From the NCBI RefSeq assembly GCF_003287875.1, contig NZ_QMKK01000038.1:62001-126000 (forward strand): 64,000 nt of DNA, written 5' to 3'. The stretch comes from Martinezella tropici (GTDB taxonomy: Bacteria > Pseudomonadota > Alphaproteobacteria > Rhizobiales > Rhizobiaceae). The notes under the pieces were generated by a model, which worked only from the letters and a program-made list of their open reading frames with translations, was not told where the DNA came from and ran no database searches. The translations under genes and the position numbers were made by a program. Shown piece by piece: positions 25,499 through 36,837 of this stretch. The first letter of the stretch is position 1, and every line of letters begins with the position of its first letter.

Positions 25499-26420
25499 GC
25501 TCCCTGCTCTGACGCAGCATCGACCAGCTGTAGAGCACGAGACCGGCCCAGATCAGCGAGAATGCGATGAGCTGTGGCGTGTCGAACGGCTCCTTGAACA
25601 AAAAGACGGCGATCAGGAAGACCATTGTCGGTGCGATATACTGCATGATGCCGATGGTCGACATTCTAAGAAGCTTTGCACCGTTGGCGAAGATCATCAG
25701 CGGCAGCGCCGTTACCAGCCCGCAGCCGAGCAGAAGTCCAGTATCGGAAAGACCGGTCTGGTAGAAATGGCCTTCGCCGCGCGCCTCCAGATAGAGGATG
25801 TAAAGCGCTGCCGGAATGCAGAGCAGCAGCACCTCGATGAAGAAGCCCTGATTGGCGCCAACGGGCAGCGTCTTGCGGAAAAAGGCATAGAAGCCCCAGG
25901 TCAAGGTCAGTGTCAGCGCCACCCAGGGTACGGTGCCGGCCTTCACCGTCAGGATGATGACCGCAATGGCTGCAAGGCAGATGGCGACGACCTGCGTCGG
26001 TGCCAGTTTTTCCTTGAGCAGGATGGCGCCGAGCGCGATGCTGAATAGCGGGTTGATGAAGTAACCGAGGGCGGCATCGAGCGAATGGCCGGCGCCGATG
26101 GCCCACACATAGGTTCCCCAGTTGATGGTGACGAGCGCTGCGGTCAGTGACGCCATGGCGATCGTCCGCCGATTGCGAAACGCCGCCTTGATGTCGCCCA
26201 GTCGGCCAAGCGCCAGCAGCACGATACCGGCGACGGGAACCGACCAGACAATGCGATGGGCGATAACCTCGAAGGCCGAGATATGCGCGAGCGCCTTCAT
26301 ATAGAGCGGCAGAATGCCCCAGAAGAGATAGGCAGTCAGCGCGAAGCCGAAGCCCCGGATAGCATCGCTGTTCTTGATTTCCGGTTGGACCGCGTCGGTG
26401 GCCATGAATTTTCCCGTCAT
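25494..26420 (-). CDS. rarD: RarD family EamA transporter
   Basis: This protein of about 308 residues has ten hydrophobic helices in two EamA repeats. The first, GFGFALTAYLFWGILPLY, opens as in RarD (chloramphenicol-sensitive protein family). The substrate is unknown; drug/metabolite exporters of this family move small solutes out. ATG 26420 and ATG 26405 are both plausible; the second has a GGGAAA ribosome-like site. The stop overlaps the hairpin shared with the LOG gene. Confidence 0.88.
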   Translation of the reverse strand: MTGKFMATDAVQPEIKNSDAIRGFGFALTAYLFWGILPLYMKALAHISAFEVIAHRIVWSVPVAGIVLLALGRLGDIKAAFRNRRTIAMASLTAALVTINWGTYVWAIGAGHSLDAALGYFINPLFSIALGAILLKEKLAPTQVVAICLAAIAVIILTVKAGTVPWVALTLTLTWGFYAFFRKTLPVGANQGFFIEVLLLCIPAALYILYLEARGEGHFYQTGLSDTGLLLGCGLVTALPLMIFANGAKLLRMSTIGIMQYIAPTMVFLIAVFLFKEPFDTPQLIAFSLIWAGLVLYSWSMLRQSRER

Positions 26421-26513
26421 TCTCTGTTATTTGAGACGGGATTACTCCAATGCATGCGGCATGGCTAATTCATTTCATTGACGGCATCGTCAAGCTTTTT
26501 GATGGGCCGCGGA

Positions 26514-28130
26514 TTACTCCGCCGCGATCTTGCCAGCCATATGCCGGTTCTTCATCAGCTTGTAGATGACGGAATCCATGAGTGCCTGGAACGACGCGTC
26601 GATGATATTTTCCGACACGCCGACCGTCCACCAGCGTACGCCGTCGCTATCCATGGATTCGATCAGAACGCGGGTGATGGCCTCCGTACCTCCATTGAGG
26701 ATGCGCACCTTGAAGTCGGCCAGCTCCAGATCGTCGATCTCATGCTGGTATTTGCCGAAATTCTTGCGCAGAGCCAGGTCGAGCGCATTGACCGGGCCAT
26801 CTCCTTCGGCGACCGACATGATGATTTCGCCGTCGATGATGATCTTCACCACCGCTTCCGAGACGATCTTTACCCGGCCGTGGGAATCAAAGCGGCGCTC
26901 GACCATGACGCGGAAACCGTCGATCGCGAAGAATTCCGGAGTGGTGCCGAGCGTGCGGCGTGCCAGCAGCTCGAAGCTCGCATCCGCGCCTTCGTAAGCA
27001 TAGCCCGTCGCTTCGCGTTCCTTGACGATCTGGATCAGCTGGTCGAGCTTCGGGTCGTCCTTGCCGACCTCGATGCCGCGCCGCTTCAGGGCGTTGATGA
27101 AGTTCGACTTCCCGCCCTGATCGGACACCATGACCTTGCGGAAATTGCCGACGCTTTCCGGCGGCACGTGCTCGTAGGTGCGCGGATCCTTCAGCAGCGC
27201 CGAGGCGTGAATACCCGCTTTGGTCGCGAAGGCGGAGGCGCCGACATAGGGCGCCTGATGGTCCGGGGAGCGATTGAGCAGTTCGTCGAAGGCGTGCGAA
27301 AGGCGGGTCAGCCCGACGAGCCGCTCCGCATCGATCGTGGTTTCGAAACGCTCGCTATAGGCTCTCTTCAGCGCCAGTGTCGGGATCAGCGTGATCAGGT
27401 TGGCGTTGCCGCAGCGCTCGCCGATGCCGTTCAGTGTGCCCTGGATCTGGCGCACACCCGCTTCGACTGCGGCAAGCGAATTGGCAACCGCCTGGCCGGT
27501 GTCGTTATGGGCATGGATGCCAAGACAGTGCCCGGGGACGCCGCAGGCGATGACGGCCTCGACGATGGCGCGGATCTCCGGCGGCTGCGTGCCGCCATTG
27601 GTGTCGCAGAGCACGACCCAGCGCGCTCCGGCATCATAGGCCGTCTTCGCGCAGGCGAGCGCGTAGGTCGGATTGGCCTTGTAACCGTCGAAGAAGTGCT
27701 CGCAATCAACCAGCGCTTCCTTACCGACGCCGATGGCCGCCTTGACGCTTTCGGCGATGCTTTCGAGATTCTCTTCGTTCGTGCAGCCGAGTGCCACTTT
27801 GACGTGATAGTCCCAGCTCTTGGCCACGAAGCAGATCGCGTCGGATTTCGCCTGCAGCAGGCTCGCAAGGCCGGGATCGTTGGAAGCGGAGATGCCGGCG
27901 CGCTTGGTCATGCCGAAGGCGACGAAAGAGGCGGAATTCGTGCGCTTCTCACTGAAGAAAGCCGTATCGGTCGGATTGGCGCCGGGATAGCCGCCCTCGA
28001 CATAGTCCAGGCCGAACTCATCCAGCATGGTCGCAATGGCAATCTTGTCCTCGACCGAGAAATCGATGCCGGGGGTCTGCTGCCCGTCACGGAGCGTCGT
28101 GTCGAAGAGATAGATTTTTTCGCGTGTCAT
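26514..28130 (-). CDS. cimA: Citramalate synthase
   Basis: This 538-residue protein begins MTREKIYLFDTTLRDGQQT, the metal-binding TTLRDGxQ motif of the HMGL/DRE-TIM synthases. The HAHNDTGQAVANS motif and a long C-terminal regulatory domain match citramalate synthase (TIGR00977) rather than homocitrate or isopropylmalate synthase. It condenses acetyl-CoA and pyruvate to citramalate, a threonine-independent route to isoleucine. ATG 28130 follows a short gap from the pip gene upstream; each can be transcribed separately. Confidence 0.9.
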   Translation of the reverse strand: MTREKIYLFDTTLRDGQQTPGIDFSVEDKIAIATMLDEFGLDYVEGGYPGANPTDTAFFSEKRTNSASFVAFGMTKRAGISASNDPGLASLLQAKSDAICFVAKSWDYHVKVALGCTNEENLESIAESVKAAIGVGKEALVDCEHFFDGYKANPTYALACAKTAYDAGARWVVLCDTNGGTQPPEIRAIVEAVIACGVPGHCLGIHAHNDTGQAVANSLAAVEAGVRQIQGTLNGIGERCGNANLITLIPTLALKRAYSERFETTIDAERLVGLTRLSHAFDELLNRSPDHQAPYVGASAFATKAGIHASALLKDPRTYEHVPPESVGNFRKVMVSDQGGKSNFINALKRRGIEVGKDDPKLDQLIQIVKEREATGYAYEGADASFELLARRTLGTTPEFFAIDGFRVMVERRFDSHGRVKIVSEAVVKIIIDGEIIMSVAEGDGPVNALDLALRKNFGKYQHEIDDLELADFKVRILNGGTEAITRVLIESMDSDGVRWWTVGVSENIIDASFQALMDSVIYKLMKNRHMAGKIAAE

Positions 28131-28175
28131 ACTGTTTCCTCCGGCGAACCGGTTATTGATACTGGGGTGCCCGGC

Positions 28176-29608
<1,433 letters not shown>

Positions 29609-29618
29609 GACGCTTCTC

Positions 29619-29663
29619 CTATGGCCAGCTCGAGGTATCGTGATCGGGATGCTGGTGGCTGGA
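29619..29663 (-). pseudogene. Remnant of a second GFA C-terminus
   Basis: Read leftward, the 14 codons just before a TAG at 29619-29621 give SSHQHPDHDTSSWP. The live GFA gene ends [13 protein letters not shown] plus six residues. The match of HPDHDT to HPDHDT, plus W-P at the same spacing, and the 18-bp identity, mark this as the tail of a duplicated or lost GFA gene. Upstream codons have no similarity, so only the last residues survive. Confidence 0.45.
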
Positions 29664-29735
29664 TAGCCGGATCGACACGGCACGATCTGCTGCGGATCTT
29701 CGGTGGGACTGGAGTATGCGTGGGGGTAACCAGAC

Positions 29736-31127
29736 TCACCGCTTGATCTCCCAGCTTGTGGTCCGCTCGCCTGTCACCGCATCCTTGCCGTCCTTGAGCT
29801 GGATGCCCATGGCCGTCAGCTCCTCGCGAAGCTTGTCGGCCTCGGCGAAGTTCTTCGCCTTCAGCAGCTCCAGACGCTGGCGCACCTTGGCATCGATCTC
29901 CGCGACCACGGCTTCGTCAATCTCCGTCTTCTTCGGCAGCAGGCCGAGAAGACCGGCGCTGGCCGCGAACACCGGCAGGAGGTTGGCGTCGGCATTGGCG
30001 GCCTGTGCCAGGGCATGCAGCGCCTGAATGGCGGCGACGGTATTGAGATCGTCGCCGAGAGCGGCAAGGACCGTCTGATCCGGCGCGGCACCGCTGGCAT
30101 CCCCCGTTGGCCATTTGGCGATCAGCCGTTCGGCTTCCTCGAGGCGCTTGACGGAAAAGTCGATCGGCTCGCGATAATGCGTCATCAGCATGGCAAGCCT
30201 GAGGACCTCGCCCGGCCATGTCCGGCCGCCGAGCTTTTCCGTCTGCAGCAGCTCGTGGATGGTGACGAAATTGCCTTCCGATTTCGACATCTTGCGGCCT
30301 TCGACCTGCACGAAGCCGTTATGCATCCAGACATTCGCCATGGCATGCGTGCCGTGCGCGCAACGCGATTGCGCGATTTCGTTCTCATGATGCGGAAAAA
30401 TCAGATCGAGACCGCCACCGTGAATGTCGAAGACATCGCCGAGATAGCGCCCGCTCATGGCCGAGCACTCGATATGCCAGCCCGGACGGCCGCGGCCCCA
30501 GGGGCTTTCCCAGCCTGGCTCGTTCTCGTCCGACAGCTTCCACAGCACGAAATCGCCGGGGCTCTTCTTGTGTTCGTCCACGGCCACGCGGGCGCCTGCT
30601 TGCTGTTCGTCGAGATTGCGCTTCGAGAGCTGACCGTAATCGGTCATCGACTTGGTATCGAACAGCACTTCACCGGCTGCCCGATATGCATGCCCCTTGG
30701 CGATCAGGGTCTCGATGATCGTAATCATCTCAGCGATATTGTCGGTCGCACGCGGCTGCACGGTCGGCTCCATGCAGCCGAGTGCCGTCGTATCCTCGCG
30801 ATACTGCCGCTCGGTCTTCTCCGTGACAAGGCGGATCGCCTCGTTCAGCGGCAGGCCGGGATGATCGCGTAGCGCACGCGCGTTGATCTTGTCGTCGACG
30901 TCGGTAATGTTGCGGACATAGGTGACGTGGCTCTCGCCGTAGACGTGCCGCAGCAGCCGAAACAGCACATCGAACACGATCGCCGGGCGGGCATTGCCGA
31001 TATGGGCGAAATCATAGACCGTGGGGCCGCAGACATACATGCGGACATTGCCGCGATCGATCGGCTGGAAATCGACCTTTTCGCGCGTCAGCGTGTTGTA
31101 GAACTTCAATTGCGGCTCGGCGGCCAT
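29736..31127 (-). CDS. cysS: Cysteinyl-tRNA synthetase
   Basis: This 463-residue class I synthetase has HIGNA in place of HIGH and KMSKSEGN, with [19 protein letters not shown] as the family N-terminal block. It charges tRNA-Cys with cysteine. Zinc ligands lie in the usual region around CGPT and HIECSAM. ATG 31127 has GGGAGAG upstream. It begins after a 223-base gap holding its promoter and ends before the GFA remnant. Confidence 0.96.
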   Translation of the reverse strand: MAAEPQLKFYNTLTREKVDFQPIDRGNVRMYVCGPTVYDFAHIGNARPAIVFDVLFRLLRHVYGESHVTYVRNITDVDDKINARALRDHPGLPLNEAIRLVTEKTERQYREDTTALGCMEPTVQPRATDNIAEMITIIETLIAKGHAYRAAGEVLFDTKSMTDYGQLSKRNLDEQQAGARVAVDEHKKSPGDFVLWKLSDENEPGWESPWGRGRPGWHIECSAMSGRYLGDVFDIHGGGLDLIFPHHENEIAQSRCAHGTHAMANVWMHNGFVQVEGRKMSKSEGNFVTIHELLQTEKLGGRTWPGEVLRLAMLMTHYREPIDFSVKRLEEAERLIAKWPTGDASGAAPDQTVLAALGDDLNTVAAIQALHALAQAANADANLLPVFAASAGLLGLLPKKTEIDEAVVAEIDAKVRQRLELLKAKNFAEADKLREELTAMGIQLKDGKDAVTGERTTSWEIKR

Positions 31128-31350
31128 ATCACTCTCCCAAGGCATAAATCCGAAAAAATACCGTCACCGGCAGGCCGGACGTTTGTCATCTTGGATTTTG
31201 GGAGACGAAAACGGCCAGGCCAGCGAAGCGCTAGCGAATAATCTTCCGGCAGATAATGCAGATAACCGTTTTCATGGGCGACTTTATCGCGCGCCGGAAG
31301 AATTTGGTCAAGTGGGAACACTTCCTCTCCGGTATCGGAGGGCGGTGTTT

Positions 31351-32091
31351 TTATTCCGGCATCCGGTAGTCGACGAGCTTGTTCTCGCGCACGATGAAGA
31401 GCTTGCCGGTCTCGGTGACGTCGGGGCCGGTGAGCGGCAGGATCGCCTGGGCAACGTCGCGGGGATGCGGCAGCGTATCTGGATCTTCGCCTGGCATGGC
31501 CTGAGCGCGCATGGCGGTGCGGGTGGCGCCCGGATCGACACTGGTGATGCGTAGCGGCGTGCTCTGCGTTTCACCTGCCCAGGTTCGCGCCAGAGCCTCG
31601 ACGGCAGCCTTTGATGCGGAATAAGGGCCCCAGAAAGGCCGGCAGCGATGGGCGGCAGCCGATGACAGGATGACGGCGCGTCCGGCATCGGAACGCATCA
31701 GCAGCGGCTCGACCGAGCGGATCAGCCGCCAGGTGGCGGTGACGTTGATGGTCATCACCTTCTCGAATACCTTGGCTTCGACATGGCCGATCGGCGAGAT
31801 CACGCCGAGGACGCCAGCATTGGCGACGAGAATATCGAGTTTGCCCCAGCGCTCGTAGATCGAAGCGCCGAGCGCGTCGATGGCATTCATGTCTGCAAGG
31901 TCGAAAGGAACGAGAGTTGCCGAGCCGCCGGCAGCCTTGATGGCGTCGTCGAGCTCCTCAAGGCCGCCGACGGTGCGGGCGCAGGCGATCACATGCGCGC
32001 CGGCCTCGGCCAGCTCCAATGCGGTGAAATAACCAATGCCGCGCGATGCGCCCGTCACGAGGGCGATCTTGTCCTTGAGATTGACGCTCAT
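31351..32091 (-). CDS. Short-chain dehydrogenase/reductase
   Basis: This 246-residue protein is a classical SDR: TGASRGIG binds NAD(P), NAGVLG is the structural motif, and YSASK holds the catalytic Tyr-Lys pair with serine upstream (ILSSAAAH). The substrate is not shown by the sequence. ATG 32091 was chosen over a longer frame because AGGACAGA stands upstream and the SDR fold starts at LKDKIALVTGASR. It lies just after the purF terminator. Confidence 0.88.
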   Translation of the reverse strand: MSVNLKDKIALVTGASRGIGYFTALELAEAGAHVIACARTVGGLEELDDAIKAAGGSATLVPFDLADMNAIDALGASIYERWGKLDILVANAGVLGVISPIGHVEAKVFEKVMTINVTATWRLIRSVEPLLMRSDAGRAVILSSAAAHRCRPFWGPYSASKAAVEALARTWAGETQSTPLRITSVDPGATRTAMRAQAMPGEDPDTLPHPRDVAQAILPLTGPDVTETGKLFIVRENKLVDYRMPE

Positions 32092-32110
32092 TCTGTCCTG
32101 ATCCGAATGC

Positions 32111-32139
32111 ATGGAAGAGAAAAGGGGCAAAATGCCCCT
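32111..32139 (-). terminator. Rho-independent terminator of purF
   Basis: Seven-bp perfect stem (AGGGGCA, 32123-32129 with 32133-32139) and a three-base loop, followed leftward by TTTTCTCTTCC. The purF stop is 14 bases upstream. Confidence 0.7.
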
Positions 32140-32152
32140 GTCAATCCTTGGC

Positions 32153-33637
32153 TCAGCCGTTGCTGGCGAGAACGGAAAGCTTGCGCACGTTGCTGGTGCT
32201 TTCCTTGTCGAGCAGGCGGGTCGGATAATCGCCTGTGAAATAATGGTCGGTGAACTGCGGCTGCGCATTGTTGCGGGGCTCGCCGCCGACAGCCTGGTAA
32301 AGGCCGTCGATGGACAGGAACTCCAGCGAATCCGCGCCGATATACTCGCACATGGCCTTCAGGCTCGTGTACTGGTTTGCCAACAGCTTGTCGGCATCGG
32401 GCGTGTCGATACCGTAGAAATCCGGATGGAAGATCATCGGGCTGGCGACGCGGATATGCACCTCGCTGGCGCCGGCATCGCGGATCATCTGCACGATCTT
32501 CACGGACGTCGTCCCGCGCACGATGGAATCGTCGATCAGCACGACGCGCTTGCCCTCGATGATGGCGCGGTTGGCGGAATGCTTGAGCTTGACGCCGAAG
32601 GCACGAATCTGCTGCGTGGGCTCGATGAAGGTGCGGCCGACATAATGGTTGCGGATGATGCCGAGCTCGAAGGGAATGCCGCTTGCCTGCGCATAGCCGA
32701 TGGCGGCGGGCGTGCCGCCGTCCGGAACCGGCACGACCACATCGGCCGCGACAGGCGCTTCCCTGGCGAGATTGATGCCCATGTTCTTGCGGGCGACATA
32801 GACGTTACGGCCGCCGACAACGGAATCGGGACGGGCGAAATAGACGTATTCGAACAGGCAAAGACGCTCGGGGCGGGAAACTTCCGGCTTGCGGGCGTCG
32901 ATGGTGATCGAACCATCAGGCTGAATCTCGCAGATGATGACTTCGCCGTTTTCGACGTCGCGGACGTATTTCGCGCCGATGATGTCGAGCGCACAGGTTT
33001 CCGAGCAGAAGATCGGCTTGCCGTCGAGTTCGCCCATGACCAGCGGCCGGATGCCGATGGGGTCTCGGGCGGCGATCAGCTTCGTGCGCGTCATGGCGAG
33101 CATCGAATAGCCGCCTTCCATCTGCCTGATGGCATCGATGAAGCGGTCGGAGGAGGAGGCCTGCTTGGAGCGGGCGATGAGATGCAGCACGACTTCGGTA
33201 TCCGAAGTCGACTGACAGATGGCGCCATCGGCGATCAGCTGCCGGCGCATAGTCAGGCCGTTGGTAAAATTGCCGTTGTGGGCAATCGCGATGCCGCCGA
33301 CTTCCAGCTCGGCAAACAGCGGCTGGACATTGCGCAGGATCGTTTCGCCGGTGGTCGAATAGCGTACATGGCCGATCGAGCGGTCGCCGGGGAGGCGGGC
33401 GAGCGTGGCAGGGTCGGTATAGTGGTCGCCGACCAGACCCATCCGCCGTTCCGAATGGAAGCGCTGGCCATCGAAGGAAACGATGCCGGCCGCCTCCTGG
33501 CCGCGATGCTGCAGCGCGTGCAGGCCGAGCGCCGTCAGCGTCGCCGCATCCGGATGTCCCAGAATGCCGAAGACACCGCATTCTTCATGCAGCGTATCGC
33601 CGTCGATATCGTCCTCGATGGAAACGGAATGGTTCAT
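32153..33637 (-). CDS. purF: Amidophosphoribosyltransferase
   Basis: This 494-residue enzyme makes phosphoribosylamine from PRPP and glutamine, the committed step of purine synthesis. The 19-residue propeptide ends at HEE and catalytic Cys20 follows (ECGVFGILG), as in the Ntn-type glutaminase domain. The PRTase part has VVLIDDSIVRGTT, the PRPP-binding loop. ATG 33637 opens the gene. cvpA lies upstream on the same strand, the classic cvpA-purF neighbourhood, with a terminator between them. Confidence 0.96.
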   Translation of the reverse strand: MNHSVSIEDDIDGDTLHEECGVFGILGHPDAATLTALGLHALQHRGQEAAGIVSFDGQRFHSERRMGLVGDHYTDPATLARLPGDRSIGHVRYSTTGETILRNVQPLFAELEVGGIAIAHNGNFTNGLTMRRQLIADGAICQSTSDTEVVLHLIARSKQASSSDRFIDAIRQMEGGYSMLAMTRTKLIAARDPIGIRPLVMGELDGKPIFCSETCALDIIGAKYVRDVENGEVIICEIQPDGSITIDARKPEVSRPERLCLFEYVYFARPDSVVGGRNVYVARKNMGINLAREAPVAADVVVPVPDGGTPAAIGYAQASGIPFELGIIRNHYVGRTFIEPTQQIRAFGVKLKHSANRAIIEGKRVVLIDDSIVRGTTSVKIVQMIRDAGASEVHIRVASPMIFHPDFYGIDTPDADKLLANQYTSLKAMCEYIGADSLEFLSIDGLYQAVGGEPRNNAQPQFTDHYFTGDYPTRLLDKESTSNVRKLSVLASNG

Positions 33638-33699
33638 GGCTGCGGGCCTTTGCTCTCAACGTAGACGGATCGGGGCGGCGTCACAAGTGACCATTAAAA

Positions 33700-33737
33700 T
33701 AACTTAAAATCCGGCCGGAAAAAATATCGGGCCGGAT
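33700..33737 (-). terminator. Rho-independent terminator of cvpA
   Basis: Eight-bp stem ATCCGGCC (33709-33716 with 33730-33737), followed leftward by TTTTAAGTTATTTT. Confidence 0.75.
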
Positions 33738-33801
33738 CTTCTATCGTCACGCCGCTCAAATGGCGATTCTCGGGCGGCAGGTCAAGCCTGTAAACGCACT
33801 G

Positions 33802-34422
33802 TCAATTGTTTGTCTGCGGCGCGGGCGCGTCATCCGACGGCGCGGTATCATTCGGCGCGGCGTTGTCGCCACCTCCCTGCTGCTGCTGTTGCTGCTGGTT
33901 CGGCGCAATCTTGTTGATGATCTCGGGCGGCAGCATGGCCTGGACATTTTCAGGAAGCGCCGACTTCAGCTTTTCGACCATCGAATCCAGGAAAGGTTTG
34001 GACTTGGCGTTGTTGACCCAGTCCGGACGGGCAGCTGGGGCCACCAGCCAGTTCCAGAAGGCGACGACGACCACCATCAGGAGCAGACCGCGGGCCGCGC
34101 CGAAGAGGAAGCCGAGCGTCCGGTCGAGCGCGCCGATGCGGCTGTCGATGATGAAATCGGCAATCCGGATGGTGATGAAGGAGATGATGATCAGCGCCAG
34201 CAGGAAGATGACGGCGGCAGACGCGATCGTTGCGATCTTGGTATCGGCCTTGTACTGCAGGGCATAGGGAACGAGCAGCGGATAAAGATAGTAGGCGGCG
34301 ACCGCCGACCCACCCCAGCTGACGATCGATAGTATTTCGCGCGAAAAACCGCGAACCATGGCCAGAACGGCGGAGAAGAGAAGAACGCCGATAACAATAC
34401 CGTCGAAAATCGTAATGGGCAT
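33802..34422 (-). CDS. cvpA: CvpA family membrane protein
   Basis: This 206-residue protein has four hydrophobic helices in the CvpA pattern (FDGIVIGVLLFSAVLAMVRG then SREILSIVSWGG), then a soluble tail. The tail holds a run of glutamines (N followed by seven Q), glycines and Asp/Pro repeats, an unusual low-complexity end. CvpA was named for colicin V production and is linked to envelope stress and biofilm growth. It lies upstream of purF, with a terminator between. ATG 34422 opens the first helix. Confidence 0.88.
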   Translation of the reverse strand: MPITIFDGIVIGVLLFSAVLAMVRGFSREILSIVSWGGSAVAAYYLYPLLVPYALQYKADTKIATIASAAVIFLLALIIISFITIRIADFIIDSRIGALDRTLGFLFGAARGLLLMVVVVAFWNWLVAPAARPDWVNNAKSKPFLDSMVEKLKSALPENVQAMLPPEIINKIAPNQQQQQQQGGGDNAAPNDTAPSDDAPAPQTNN

Positions 34423-34514
34423 TTATAATCCACTTCAAGACTTGCCGAACCTCATGGTCGGCATCGGCCTCAATTCATGAGCCTCTTCTTCGCCAAGAAC
34501 GGCTGAAGTAAGGC

Positions 34515-35918
34515 TCAGTCTTCGTCTTCCGCGCGCTTGAGCGCACCTTTCGATCCGGCAATGCGCGCCACCAGATCCGGCAGGCTGTCGATCTCGCTCC
34601 AGCGTCCGCCGTTGACCTTCGGTAGATCGGCGGAAGCGGCAGGCAGGACAGCCCGGGAAAATCCCAGCTTCTCGGCTTCCTTGAGGCGCTGGGCGGTGTG
34701 CGCAACCGGCCGGACGGCGCCCGACAGGCTGACTTCGCCGAAATAGACGCAATCGGCGGGCAGGGCAAGACCGGCCAAGGAGGAAACCAGTGCAGAAGCG
34801 ACGGCGAGGTCAGCAGCCGGCTCGGAAATGCGGTAGCCGCCGGCAATATTGAGATAAACATCGTGCTGGCCGAGCCTGACGCCGCAATGCGCTTCCAGAA
34901 CGGCGAGAATCATCGAAAGACGCGCCGAATCCCAACCGACGATGGCGCGGCGCGGCGTGCCGAGCGATGTCGGCGCGACCAGCGCCTGCACCTCGACCAG
35001 CACCGGGCGCGTGCCCTCGATGCCGGCAAAGACGGCCGCACCCGGCGATTTTTCATTGCGCTCGCCGAGAAAGAGCTCGGATGGATTGGGCACGTCGCGC
35101 AGGCCGGCGTCGGACATTTCGAACACGCCGATTTCGTCGGTCGGGCCGAAGCGGTTCTTCACCGTGCGCAGGATGCGGTAATGATGGCCGCGGTCGCCTT
35201 CGAAATAGAGGACGGCATCGACCATATGCTCGACGACGCGCGGTCCGGCGATCTGGCCGTCTTTCGTGACGTGGCCGACCAGCACCATCGCAGTTCCCGT
35301 CTGCTTGGCGAAGCGGATCATCGCCTGCACGCCGGTGCGCACCTGTGTCACCGTGCCGGGTGCGGATTCGGCAAGCTCGCTCCACAGCGTCTGAATGGAG
35401 TCGATGATGACGAGATCCGGCCGCTTGCCTTCCGCGAGCGTCGCCAGAATATCCTCGACATTGGTTTCGGCGGCGAGCAACACTTCCGTATCGGCAGCCT
35501 TCAGCCGCTGAGCGCGCAGACGAACTTGCGCCACGGCCTCTTCGCCGGAGACATAGACGATCTTGTGTCCTTGCCGGGCGAGGGCGGCAGCCGCCTGCAT
35601 CAGTAGCGTCGACTTGCCGATGCCGGGATCGCCGCCGACGAGAACGGCCGAGCCGCGAACGAAGCCGCCGCCTGTCGCGCGGTCGAGCTCGGATATGCCG
35701 GTATGGATGCGCGGCGCTTCCTCTATCTCGCCGGAAAGCGTGGTCAGCGTGACCGGCTTGCCCTTCCGCGGCGTCTTGGCCGGGCCGCCGCCGATCCCGC
35801 CCAGCGGATCTTCCTCGACGATGGTGTTCCATGCGCCGCAGTTGTCGCACTTGCCGGCCCAGCGATTATGGACCGTGCCGCAGTTCTGGCAGATGAATTG
35901 TGTGCGGGCTTTGGCCAT
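34515..35918 (-). CDS. radA: DNA repair protein RadA
   Basis: This 467-residue protein has a C4 zinc finger (CQNCG then CDNCG, residues 10-33), a RecA-like ATPase with Walker A GGDPGIGKST, the KNRFG motif that marks RadA (Sms), and a C-terminal Lon-protease-like domain. RadA drives branch migration in recombination and repair. ATG 35918 begins the zinc finger. It sits upstream of cvpA with a 92-base gap. Confidence 0.95.
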   Translation of the reverse strand: MAKARTQFICQNCGTVHNRWAGKCDNCGAWNTIVEEDPLGGIGGGPAKTPRKGKPVTLTTLSGEIEEAPRIHTGISELDRATGGGFVRGSAVLVGGDPGIGKSTLLMQAAAALARQGHKIVYVSGEEAVAQVRLRAQRLKAADTEVLLAAETNVEDILATLAEGKRPDLVIIDSIQTLWSELAESAPGTVTQVRTGVQAMIRFAKQTGTAMVLVGHVTKDGQIAGPRVVEHMVDAVLYFEGDRGHHYRILRTVKNRFGPTDEIGVFEMSDAGLRDVPNPSELFLGERNEKSPGAAVFAGIEGTRPVLVEVQALVAPTSLGTPRRAIVGWDSARLSMILAVLEAHCGVRLGQHDVYLNIAGGYRISEPAADLAVASALVSSLAGLALPADCVYFGEVSLSGAVRPVAHTAQRLKEAEKLGFSRAVLPAASADLPKVNGGRWSEIDSLPDLVARIAGSKGALKRAEDED

Positions 35919-36071
35919 GGGATGCGGTTCTCAAACTTCGAATGCGTTGCTTTCCGCGACGAATCGCGCTCGGCTGACAGATAATGTCTTTCTCGGCCCA
36001 TCAAAACTAATGATTTCCGTATCAACGGCGATCGTGTCAGCTTTTATGCCGGGTTTTATGGATGATGATCG

Positions 36072-36707
36072 ATGTTTGACTATTCGCTTGCGCACTGGAT
36101 GGGCTTTCTGACCGCTGCAATTCTCCTTAATCTGTCGCCGGGGCCGGATATCGCCTTCATTCTTGGTCACACGATCAGAAGCGATATGCGCTCCGGCTTT
36201 GCCGCGCTGTTCGGCATCTGGAGCGGCGCATGCCTGCATGTGCTGATGGCGGCCGCCGGCCTTTCAGCGATCCTTGCTGCTTCCGCGCTGGCCTTCTCGG
36301 CGGTCAAATGGGTCGGTGCTGCCTATCTGATCTGGCTCGGCATTCAGGCGCTGCGCTCGAAAGGCGAGGGAGCCTGGATCAAGGAGGCCGGCAAGACCTT
36401 GCCCTTCAGTCGCATCTATCGGCAGGGCATCATGGTCTCGCTGCTCAACCCGAAAGTCGCGATTTTCTTCCTGGCCTTCCTGCCGCAATTCGTCGTCGAA
36501 GGCGCTGGCCCGGTCTGGGCGCAGCTCTTGCTGCATGGCAGCCTGATCATCGTCGTCGCCGCCTTCATCGAGCCTCCGTTGATCCTGCTCGGCAGCCGAC
36601 TGAGCGAAACGCTTCGGCGCAATCGCAGCCTCGGCCTGTGGCTCGACCGCGGTCTCGGCACGCTGTTCGTGGCTCTTGGCGTCCGGCTGGCGATCAGCGC
36701 CCGCTAG
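36072..36707 (+). CDS. LysE family amino acid exporter
   Basis: This 211-residue protein has six hydrophobic helices and the family opening LLNLSPGPDIAFILGHTIRS (SPGPD motif), with LNPKVAIFFLAFLPQFV later on. LysE/RhtB proteins export amino acids such as lysine or threonine, or homoserine lactones. The substrate is unknown. ATG 36072 starts the first helix. The TAG stop is built into the repeat at 36705. Confidence 0.9.
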   Translation: MFDYSLAHWMGFLTAAILLNLSPGPDIAFILGHTIRSDMRSGFAALFGIWSGACLHVLMAAAGLSAILAASALAFSAVKWVGAAYLIWLGIQALRSKGEGAWIKEAGKTLPFSRIYRQGIMVSLLNPKVAIFFLAFLPQFVVEGAGPVWAQLLLHGSLIIVVAAFIEPPLILLGSRLSETLRRNRSLGLWLDRGLGTLFVALGVRLAISAR

Positions 36708-36751
36708 AGCCGGATTTAGGTCGAGTCGACCTAAAATCTGAATCCGCTCTA
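36705..36751. repeat. Palindromic intergenic repeat, first unit
   Basis: Nearly symmetrical 47-base element. Inner arms TTTAGGTCGA and TCGACCTAAA are perfect with one central base, and the outer TAGAGCCGGATT matches AATCCGCTCTA on the other side. It begins with the LysE stop codon. It resembles palindromes common between genes in Rhizobium; exact family naming needs a search. Confidence 0.7.
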
Positions 36752-36763
36752 GAATCAAAGAAG

Positions 36764-36815
36764 TAGAGCGTGATGCCGTCCGAAAACCGCATACACTTTT
36801 CGGCATCACGCTCTA
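36764..36815. repeat. Palindromic intergenic repeat, second unit
   Basis: Perfect 15-bp arms TAGAGCGTGATGCCG (36764-36778 with 36801-36815) around a loop that contains GTCCGAAAACCGC and CACTTTTCGG. The core is shared in degenerate form at 39.0, 40.2 and 0.44 kb. It could also serve as a terminator between LysE and alr. Confidence 0.75.
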
Positions 36816-36837
36816 AATATTCTGAGGAGTAGCAGGG

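Noticed and set aside
26478..26500. Small hairpin followed by GCTTTTT between rarD and cimA
   Set aside because: Stem is only six bases and the direction does not fit either gene; treated as chance.
31106..31321. Small minus-strand frame upstream of cysS
   Set aside because: No convincing ribosome site, overlaps the cysS start and has no family resemblance.
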